This document shows positions 52,820-58,943 of a stretch of DNA of 58,943 bases, piece by piece (position 1 is the stretch's first letter; the number at the start of each line of letters is the position of its first letter). Origin of the DNA: Thiocapsa sp. (GTDB taxonomy: Bacteria; Pseudomonadota; Gammaproteobacteria; Chromatiales; Chromatiaceae); NCBI RefSeq assembly GCF_022340925.1, contig NZ_JAJDNA010000119.1, positions 1-58,943 on the forward strand. The letters are read 5' to 3'. The notes under the pieces were generated by a model, which had not been told where the DNA came from, ran no database searches, and worked only from the letters and a program-made list of their open reading frames with translations. The translations under genes were made by a program, and so were the position numbers.

Positions 52820-54607
52820 ATGAATGCGCTGCGCTCCCCCATCAGCCGCACAAGCTGGATGCGATTTGTCGAGATGATCGGAGCCCTCGCGGGCTCCGAG
52901 GTCGGCGGCAAGGCGAAGTGGCTCTTTGCGCTGCTGATCTTGCTCCTGTTCGGCATCAACGGCCTGAACGTCTTGAACAGTTACGTCGGGCGGGACTTCA
53001 TGACCTCCATCGAGAACCGCGACATGGGCAGGTTCGGTTACTTCGCGCTGCTCTACGTCGGCGTCTTCGCAATCTCGACACTGGTGGCGGTCTACTACCG
53101 TTACGTCGAGGAACGCCTCGGGCTGCTATGGCGCAACTATCTGACGAGACGCGCCGTCATGCGCTATCTCGATGATCGAGTCTACTTCCGTCTTCACGAC
53201 GCCGGGGATCTCGCCAACCCTGATCAGCGGATCAGCGAGGACATCCGCTACATGACCGCGACGACGCTGTCCTTCGTGCTCATGCTGCTCAATGCAAGCT
53301 TCACGGTGATTGCCTTCTCTGGCGTCATGTGGACCATCAGCCCGCTCCTGTTCGTCGTGGCCGTCTCCTATGCAGCACTCGGATCCTTAATGACCGTGCT
53401 CCTCGGGCGACCCTTGATCGGTTTGAATTATGACCAGCTCGACAAGGAGGCCAATTTCCGCAGCCGCCTAATCCATGTCAGCGACAATGCCGACTCCATT
53501 GCGCTCCTGCGACGTGAGGCCGGTCTCGAGTCGCAGCTTCTCAAACGCCTAGCGGATCTCATAGCAAATTTTCAACACATTATTCACGTCAATCGCAGAC
53601 TGGGATTCTTCACGACCGGCTACAACTACCTCATTCAGATCATCCCCGTCCTCATCGTCGCGCCGCTGTTCATTCAGGGAAAGGCGGACTTCGGGGTCAT
53701 CAGCCAATCCGCGATCGCCTTTGCCCACCTCCTCGGGGCCTTTTCCCTCATCATCACACAGTTTCAGTCTATCTCGACCTACACGGCCGTGATTGCCCGC
53801 CTGGCAAGCCTGCGCGAGGCGATGGAGGCGGGCCCGGTCTCACAGAAGCCGGCGATCGTGACGCGCATCGACTCAGAGCGCGTGGCGTTTCAGGGCGTCA
53901 CCCTTCGATCACCTCGCAGCGGGCGCGAGCTGATCAAGGATCTGTCGGTGTCGATCCCGCGCGGGACATGCCTACTTGTCCTCGTTCCCAACGAATCGGC
54001 CAAGACAGCCTTGTTTCGCGCGACCGCCGGCCTCTGGGACGCCGGAGACGGCTGTATCACGCGCCCGGGCGACTCGGCGATCATGTTCCTGCCAGAGCGT
54101 CCTTACCTGCCACCGGGGAGCCTGCGTCAACTCGTGACGCCAAGCGGTGCCAACGGGTCTTATACGGATGAGCAGATCGTCGCGACCTTGAAGGCGTTGA
54201 GCCTCGAGCCCGCATTGATCCGGGCTGGCGGGCTGGACAAAGAACGCAACTGGAAGGAGCTCCTGTCGCTCGGTGAGCAGCAACTCGTGGCATTTGCACG
54301 GGTGCTGATGGCCGCACCCGCGTTTGTCGTGCTCGACCATCCGACTCGGGCACTGAGCGAATGCCAGCTCGACGAGCTGTTTCAGATGTTGCGTGACAGC
54401 GGGATGACCTATATCACGCTCGGCGATGAGGAAGATGATCCGTCTGCCTATGACCACGTCCTGGTCGTCGCCGAGGATGGCACCTGGACATGGCGGGGGA
54501 CCGGCCCCTCAGAGTCGGATGAGCTCGGCGGGCAACACGCCGAAGACGGCACCGCCGCCCGATCCGGGCCTGGAGGCAGCGACCCGCGGACATCAAGCGA
54601 AGGCTGA
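52820..54607 (+). CDS. ABC half-transporter (YddA/SbmA-like) with degenerate ATPase motifs
   Basis: This 595-residue protein has about six helices (residues ~30-330) of the SbmA/BacA-YddA type, for example LGLLWRNYLTRRAVMRYL and NPDQRISEDIRYMT, and a C-terminal nucleotide-binding domain (about 345-560). The ABC signature is kept (LLSLGEQQLVAFARVL), but Walker A is VPNESAKTA at 389-397 instead of GxxGxGK(S/T), the Q-loop Gln is Glu426, the Walker B catalytic Glu is His507 (VLDHP) and the switch His is Asp536. It may bind but probably not hydrolyse ATP. The C-tail (about 560-595) is disordered. Reading frame is intact, so decay is not obvious. Confidence 0.88.
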   Translation: MNALRSPISRTSWMRFVEMIGALAGSEVGGKAKWLFALLILLLFGINGLNVLNSYVGRDFMTSIENRDMGRFGYFALLYVGVFAISTLVAVYYRYVEERLGLLWRNYLTRRAVMRYLDDRVYFRLHDAGDLANPDQRISEDIRYMTATTLSFVLMLLNASFTVIAFSGVMWTISPLLFVVAVSYAALGSLMTVLLGRPLIGLNYDQLDKEANFRSRLIHVSDNADSIALLRREAGLESQLLKRLADLIANFQHIIHVNRRLGFFTTGYNYLIQIIPVLIVAPLFIQGKADFGVISQSAIAFAHLLGAFSLIITQFQSISTYTAVIARLASLREAMEAGPVSQKPAIVTRIDSERVAFQGVTLRSPRSGRELIKDLSVSIPRGTCLLVLVPNESAKTALFRATAGLWDAGDGCITRPGDSAIMFLPERPYLPPGSLRQLVTPSGANGSYTDEQIVATLKALSLEPALIRAGGLDKERNWKELLSLGEQQLVAFARVLMAAPAFVVLDHPTRALSECQLDELFQMLRDSGMTYITLGDEEDDPSAYDHVLVVAEDGTWTWRGTGPSESDELGGQHAEDGTAARSGPGGSDPRTSSEG

Positions 54608-54848
54608 AGGACAAACGCGCCCGGGTCTCCGGCCAGGCCCTCGATCAAGCCGGCAACGCCGGCGCGGGGATGACTCACGAGGCCTGCCCCTCTCGGCTGC
54701 ATTCACGGACCGCGGCCCCCCGTCCACCCGAATGCGGCGCGGACTGCGAGCGACGAGGGCGGGCGCATCTGGTCTTGGGGACTGGGGTACACTAGCGGGC
54801 AGCCGCTGAATTGAGCGCGGCACGAACATCGCTGCAGGAAAACGAGTA

Positions 54849-56861
54849 ATGGCGAAGAAGCCAACTGGATCAAGAAAGGACGTCGCACGAGGCCGTTCCG
54901 GCGCCAAGCGGGCCGGATCTGCGCCGCCTGCGAGCAGCCGCAGCCGAAAATCGCAGGCTCGGGAGCCATCGGTCTCAACCGCGATCGTCCTGCCTCAGGC
55001 CGGCGGGGCAGATGGGGCGCCGGCGCCGGATCAATCCGGCGAGCGAGTCACGGCCGCCCCTCTGCCGCCCGCTGACCCGCGCCGCCCGGCAGCCCGGAGC
55101 TCGGCTTCTCAGGCGGCCCTGAAGGCGGAGCGGGTTCGATCGGGATTCGAGCAGGACACCGGGCTCCCAGGGGTCGAGACTGCCGAGCCGGGGATACCGC
55201 CGGATTCGGCGCCGCTATCGGCTGGGTGGACGCCGCCGTTGACGGAGGCGATCCCGCAATCTGCCGAGTCCGACGCGTCGGCCACGCTGCGCTCAGCCCG
55301 GTCACGACTGGGGTCGGAAGAGCCTCCCGAGGCCGAAGCATCGCCAACACCCGAGCCCCTGCCCCCTCCTGCAGCCTTCCGCCCGAACCTGTTTGTCGTT
55401 CACATCACGCCCGAGCTGGCTGCCGTGGCAAAGGTCGGCGGACTCGCCGACGTGGTCTTCGGGCTGAGTCGCGAGCTGGCGATTCGGGGCAATCATGTCG
55501 AGATCATCCTGCCCAAGTACTCCACCCTGCGCTACGATCAGGTCTTCGAGATGCAAGAGGTCTATCGCGACCTCTGGGTCCCCTGGTATGACGGCGCAAT
55601 CCACTGCACGGTATTCTTCGGCTTCGTACACGGGCGCAAATGTTTCTTTATCGAGCCGCATTCACAGGACGATTTCTTCAACCGTAGCAGTATCTACGGC
55701 TTTCGCGATGACGTTCTGCGCTACGCCTTTTTCTCGCGGGCTGCCATGGAATTCCTCTGGAAGGCGGGCAAGCACCCGGACGTTATCCATGTCCATGACT
55801 GGCAGACCGCCTTGGTGCCGGTCTTCCTCTACGAGCTCTACCAGCCGCTTGGGATGACGCATCCGCGGGTGTGTCTGACGATCCACAACTTCGCTCACCA
55901 AGGGGTGACGGGCATCGACGTGCTGCATGCCACCGGGCTGCGCCGGCCGGAACGGTTCTTCGAACAGAGCCGGATGGCAGACAATCACCACCCAAGAGCT
56001 CTGAATTTGCTTAAGGCGGGAATCGTCTACTCCAACTTCGTCACAACCGTCTCACCCCGTTATGCGTTTGAGACGAAAGACCAGGGCCAAGGCTTCGGAC
56101 TGGAGCCGACGCTCCATGTCCATCATCTGAAGTATGGCGGAGTGGTCAACGGCATCGACTACGATGTCTGGAATCCCGAGATCGACCATCATATCCCGGT
56201 TCGCTACGGGGTGGAAAACATCGACGGAAAATACGAAAACAAGCGTGCTCTCCGCCACCGCCTGATGCTGGCAGACAATGAGAAACCGATCGTCGCCTTC
56301 ATCGGTCGGCTGGACCCACAAAAAGGTCTGGAGCTCGTGCGCCATGCGATCTTCTATACCCTTGAGCAAGGCGCTCAATTCGTCTTGCTCGGATCGAGCC
56401 CAAACGATCAGATCAATGCCGATTTCTGGGGTCTCAAGACGATGCTCAACGACAGCCCCGACTGCCATCTGGAGATCGGCTTCGACGAAGAGCTGTCACA
56501 CCTCATTTATGCTGGCGCCGATCTCATGCTCGTCCCAAGCCGTTTCGAGCCTTGCGGGCTGACCCAGCTGATTGCTCTGCGCTACGGCACCATCCCGGTC
56601 GTCCGTGAGGTCGGCGGACTGGCAGACACAGTTTTCGACAAAGACCACTCGCATCGTCCGCTGCATGAGCGCAACGGCTACGTCTTCCGGGATTTCGATA
56701 ACGCCGGCCTGGAGTCGGCCCTGGGACGCGCCATCGCCTGTTATCGGTATCATCCTGATCACTTTCGCGAGTTAATGAAGAACGCGATGCGCTGCGACTA
56801 TTCTTGGAACGTGCCTGGTCAGGATTACCTGAACATCTACGACTACATCCGCGAGGGCTAA
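54849..56861 (+). CDS. glgA: Glycogen synthase (GT5) with long N-terminal extension
   Basis: This 670-residue protein makes alpha-1,4-glucan from ADP-glucose. The GT5 catalytic part begins at about residue 178 with LFVVHITPELAAVAKVGGLADV (KVGG, Lys195) and continues through HDWQTALVPVFL, VNGIDYDVWNPE, IVAFIGRLDPQKGLE and PSRFEPCGLTQLIALRYGT. The first 177 residues are Ala/Pro/Ser-rich with basic clusters, likely disordered; most bacterial GlgA proteins (about 480 residues) lack this. A start nearer the domain is conceivable but ATG 54849 opens a continuous frame. The GH13 gene follows 172 bases later. Confidence 0.92.
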   Translation: MAKKPTGSRKDVARGRSGAKRAGSAPPASSRSRKSQAREPSVSTAIVLPQAGGADGAPAPDQSGERVTAAPLPPADPRRPAARSSASQAALKAERVRSGFEQDTGLPGVETAEPGIPPDSAPLSAGWTPPLTEAIPQSAESDASATLRSARSRLGSEEPPEAEASPTPEPLPPPAAFRPNLFVVHITPELAAVAKVGGLADVVFGLSRELAIRGNHVEIILPKYSTLRYDQVFEMQEVYRDLWVPWYDGAIHCTVFFGFVHGRKCFFIEPHSQDDFFNRSSIYGFRDDVLRYAFFSRAAMEFLWKAGKHPDVIHVHDWQTALVPVFLYELYQPLGMTHPRVCLTIHNFAHQGVTGIDVLHATGLRRPERFFEQSRMADNHHPRALNLLKAGIVYSNFVTTVSPRYAFETKDQGQGFGLEPTLHVHHLKYGGVVNGIDYDVWNPEIDHHIPVRYGVENIDGKYENKRALRHRLMLADNEKPIVAFIGRLDPQKGLELVRHAIFYTLEQGAQFVLLGSSPNDQINADFWGLKTMLNDSPDCHLEIGFDEELSHLIYAGADLMLVPSRFEPCGLTQLIALRYGTIPVVREVGGLADTVFDKDHSHRPLHERNGYVFRDFDNAGLESALGRAIACYRYHPDHFRELMKNAMRCDYSWNVPGQDYLNIYDYIREG

Positions 56862-57033
56862 GGCATCTCCGACTCGAGGTCCGATTGGGGCATCGACCGG
56901 CCCGGAACGCGAGCGATCCGGGGCGCATGGCTCGCAACCATGTGAATGGAAGGGCTGACACGGCGCCCCGCCATGGGGGCTCGCGGCTGTCGTGATGAGC
57001 GTGCCGGGTCGCGTTGAGGAGAGCACGGGATTG

Positions 57034-58374
57034 ATGAAGATCTATAACCTGTTCCCGCGACTCGTTGGACATTTCGAGAATTGGACCCCGCATCTGGGAC
57101 GGGCGGCCAAAATGGGCTTTGATTGGGTCTACGTCAATCCCATCCAGAGGCTTGGTCGATCCCGATCCCTTTATTCGATCGCCGATCATTTCGCGATCAA
57201 CGAGACCTTCGTGGCTCCGAATTCCGCCCGCCCGCCCGAGGAGCAGGTCCGGGCGATGATCGCCGAGGCGGAACGTCGGGGGCTCTCCATGATGATCGAC
57301 CTCGTGATTAATCATTGCGCCAAGGACTCGAGGCTGGTGCTGGAGTATCCCGACTGGTTCGTGCGCGAAGGCGACGATGTCGCGAGCGCCTTCTGTGTCG
57401 AAGCTGACGGGAACAAGGTCGTCTGGCATGACCTGGCTCAGTTCGATCACCGCCACTCGGTCGATCGCTCGGGGCTGCTGGCGTATTGCATTCAGGTTGT
57501 CGACTACCTGGTCGACTTGGGCTTTCGCGGCTTCCGCTGCGATGCGGCGTACCAGATACCGAACGCAGTTTGGGAATCCTTAATCACGCACACACGTCAG
57601 ATCTGTCCAGAGGTCGTCTTCATCGCGGAAACGCTCGGCTGCTCTCCGGAGCAGACGCGCGATACAGCATCCGCCGGCTTCAACGCCATATTCAACAGCT
57701 CAAAGTGGTGGGACTTTGAAGCCCCTTGGCTGTTGGAGCAGTATGACCTGACCCGCCACCTGGCCTCCTCGATCAGCTTTCCGGAAAGTCACGACACCGA
57801 GCGGCTCTTCAGCGAATCCGGGGATAACCCCAACGCTCTGAAACAGCGCTACCTTTTCGCGGCATTGTTCTCCGCCGGGGTGATGATGCCGGTCGGGTAC
57901 GAGTATGGCTTTAGGCGCCGACTCAATGTCGTCGACACGAGCCCCGCAGACTGGGAAGCGCCGAACATCGATCTGACTGACTTCATTGCGCGGACCAACC
58001 AACTCAAGGACCAGTACCCCGTGTTCCGGGAGGATGGACCGATCGAGCGCCTGGAGCAGGCCAACCCGGCGGTCTTACTGCTGCGCAAAGTGAGCACGGA
58101 GGGCCTTGGCACGGCGCTCCTCGCCTTGAACAAAGACCCCTGGAACTACCAGCACCTGCACATCGAAGACCTTTATGACCTCAGCGGGTCGACACCCCCG
58201 CTCCGCGACGTGTCGCCCGAATGGCCGATGGACTATCTGCCCACACCCTTTGAGTTCGAGCTCGGACCGGGCGTGGGGCGGGTCTGGGTAACCACGGCGT
58301 GCACATCCGATATCGAGCCGCGACGGGGCGCAGGGTGCGCGGTGGCCGACCGCTGGTTGACGAAAGAGGAATGA
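57034..58374 (+). CDS. GH13 alpha-amylase-family enzyme, related to GlgE-like proteins
   Basis: This 446-residue protein has a (beta/alpha)8 GH13 barrel: IYNLFPRLVGHFENWTPHL at the start, MIDLVINHC, nucleophile Asp in GFRCDAAYQIP, Glu in VFIAETLG and the third Asp in FPESHDTERLF. Its start resembles GlgE-type enzymes (which extend glucan from maltose-1-phosphate), but it is shorter than the ~660-residue GlgE and has no N-terminal domains. ATG 57034 follows GAGGAGAG; an in-frame ATG lies 42 bases upstream. Next to glgA, a glucan transferase or hydrolase acting on glycogen is likely. The substrate cannot be named from sequence. Confidence 0.82.
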   Translation: MKIYNLFPRLVGHFENWTPHLGRAAKMGFDWVYVNPIQRLGRSRSLYSIADHFAINETFVAPNSARPPEEQVRAMIAEAERRGLSMMIDLVINHCAKDSRLVLEYPDWFVREGDDVASAFCVEADGNKVVWHDLAQFDHRHSVDRSGLLAYCIQVVDYLVDLGFRGFRCDAAYQIPNAVWESLITHTRQICPEVVFIAETLGCSPEQTRDTASAGFNAIFNSSKWWDFEAPWLLEQYDLTRHLASSISFPESHDTERLFSESGDNPNALKQRYLFAALFSAGVMMPVGYEYGFRRRLNVVDTSPADWEAPNIDLTDFIARTNQLKDQYPVFREDGPIERLEQANPAVLLLRKVSTEGLGTALLALNKDPWNYQHLHIEDLYDLSGSTPPLRDVSPEWPMDYLPTPFEFELGPGVGRVWVTTACTSDIEPRRGAGCAVADRWLTKEE

Positions 58375-58444
58375 GACCCAACCGGCGAGTGAGGGAGTGG
58401 GGGTGGCCCTGGGTTGCGGCATTGACCGCTCCAGGCACGGGTCG

Positions 58445-58529
58445 TGGTGCCCGAGGCGGGACTCGAACCCGCATGGCCGAAGCCGAGGGATTTTAAGTCC
58501 CTTGCGTCTACCAGTTTCGCCACCCGGGC
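58445..58529 (-). tRNA. tRNA-Leu (anticodon UAA)
   Basis: On the minus strand, GCCCGGG pairs with CUCGGGC to form the acceptor stem (one G-U pair), and an encoded ACCA end follows. The anticodon loop is CUUAAAA with anticodon UAA, and there is a long variable arm, as expected for tRNA-Leu. GGTTCGAGTCC is the T arm. It reads UUA and UUG. It follows tRNA-Cys by 118 bases on the same strand, matching the order cysT-leuZ in E. coli. Confidence 0.96.
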
Positions 58530-58647
58530 TTGATGAAGCTGGTGGCCCACGCCACTGAGTCGTAAAGAGGGGCTGCCCGCAAGTCCGACCAGACTGCGCG
58601 CGCACCTTGCCTGTGTTGCGTGAGCGAGAAGCGGAGAGCACGAATGC

Positions 58648-58721
58648 TGGAGGCTGAGCCCGGAATCGAACCGAGGTACGCGGCTTTGCAGGCCGCTGCA
58701 TAACCACTCTGCCACTCAGCC
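58648..58721 (-). tRNA. tRNA-Cys (anticodon GCA)
   Basis: On the minus strand the 74-base cloverleaf starts GGCTGAG and ends with the pairing CTCAGCC plus encoded TCCA. The anticodon loop is CUGCAAA with GCA. The D arm and GGTTCGATTCC T arm are standard. A promoter lies directly upstream. It is the first tRNA of a Cys-Leu unit. Confidence 0.97.
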
Positions 58722-58729
58722 GAGATTGG

Positions 58730-58758
58730 AGTATAGTCGCGCGCCGCATGCCTGTCAC
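58730..58758 (-). promoter_or_regulatory. Promoter of the tRNA-Cys/tRNA-Leu unit
   Basis: On the minus strand GTGACA (58758-58753) and TATACT (58735-58730) are exactly 17 bases apart, a near-consensus sigma-70 promoter. Transcription would begin about eight bases later, right at the 5' end of tRNA-Cys. Confidence 0.8.
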
Positions 58759-58820
58759 GCGCCGGCGGGCTAAAGCACCAGGCGGCACCGCGCCCCGCCA
58801 CCCCCCGGCCCTGTGAGGGC

Positions 58821-58848
58821 TTGACAGGGGGATGAGTTGGGGTAGAAT
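58821..58848 (+). promoter_or_regulatory. rRNA operon promoter (rrn P)
   Basis: TTGACA (58821-58826) and TAGAAT (58843-58848) are 16 bases apart on the + strand. A GC-rich stretch, GGGCGGTC, follows the -10, the kind of discriminator that confers stringent control. It lies about 110 bases before the boundary of the window, upstream of an rRNA leader. Confidence 0.85.
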
Positions 58849-58854
58849 GGGCGG

Positions 58855-58943
58855 TCTTGGCGAGGCGCTGTGTGCGTTTGCTGAGGAGATCTTTAACAGT
58901 GTGTATCAGATAATTTGTGCGGGTGCTCCGGTGTCGTTGGGGA
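58855..58943 (+). other. 16S rRNA operon leader with boxA antiterminator, cut by window end
   Basis: GATCTTTAACA (58888-58898) matches the boxA antitermination element TGCTCTTTAACA of rRNA operons. The following TATCAGATAATTTGTGCGGG aligns with the E. coli 16S leader that reads ATCAGACAATCTGTGTGGG. The window ends before the mature 16S start. The operon is read on the + strand, divergent from the tRNA pair. Confidence 0.88.

Overview
This window looks like chromosomal DNA from a purple sulfur bacterium of the Chromatiaceae (Gammaproteobacteria; Thiocapsa, Thiorhodococcus or Allochromatium-like). This placement is inferred from GC-rich sequence with strong codon bias, a soxYZ pair away from other sox genes, a DsrC-family protein, a sulfide:quinone-reductase-like flavoprotein, and typical gammaproteobacterial gene orders (suhB/trmJ/cysE/iscR, tgt-yajC-secD-secF, tesA divergent from ybbA-ybbP, opgG...opgH, tRNA-Cys next to tRNA-Leu(UAA)). 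No 16S sequence is present to confirm it; the window stops inside an rRNA leader.

Layout. 1-0.8 kb: tail of a SPOR-domain gene and sufE. 0.96-7.1 kb: a complete sucrose cluster on the + strand (sucrose-phosphate synthase, sucrose-phosphatase, fructokinase, amylosucrase), followed by an acetolactate-synthase-like enzyme with a cysteine-rich insert and a seven-repeat WD40 protein. 10.5-13.2 kb: malate synthase G and a DsrC-like protein ending in CxxC. 13.4-20.7 kb: 4-alpha-glucanotransferase, a fasciclin-domain protein, a 49-residue membrane peptide, a glycosyltransferase overlapping a GH1 beta-glucosidase, an EipA-like protein and a phosphoesterase. 20.7-26.8 kb: a CarS-like membrane protein, a YbaK deacylase, suhB divergent from trmJ-cysE-iscR, a rhodanese and an LpxL-type acyltransferase. 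27.1-32.8 kb: soxYZ, a BepA-type protease, a vWA/MoxR pair and a small acidic protein. 33-38 kb: ybbP-ybbA/tesA and the SQR-like protein. 38.3-44.4 kb: secF-secD-yajC-tgt-HAD-msrA on the minus strand. 44.4-47.7 kb: a candidate small RNA, a DUF2934 protein and a DUF2760-Hsp70 pair. 47.7-54.6 kb: an opgG-orf-opgH operon, divergent from an ABC half-transporter whose ATPase motifs are degenerate. 54.8-58.4 kb: glycogen synthase with a long N-terminal extension and a GH13 enzyme. 58.4-58.9 kb: tRNA-Leu, tRNA-Cys and the start of an rRNA operon.

A recurring theme is alpha-glucan and sucrose metabolism. Sucrose can be made from UDP-glucose and fructose-6-phosphate and recycled by amylosucrase plus fructokinase into glucan, while GlgA, MalQ and the GH13 enzyme act on glycogen. 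opgGH makes periplasmic glucans, so several osmotic and storage carbohydrates are encoded here. Sulfur chemistry forms a second theme (SufE, IscR, rhodanese, CysE, DsrC-like, SoxYZ, SQR-like). I see no CRISPR array, prophage, or intact insertion sequence. The most unusual items are the ABC protein with every ATPase motif altered, the DsrC-like protein with a CxxC tail, the extra gene inside opgGH paired with an OpgH lacking its N-terminal domain, and an orphan terminator marking a possible small RNA.
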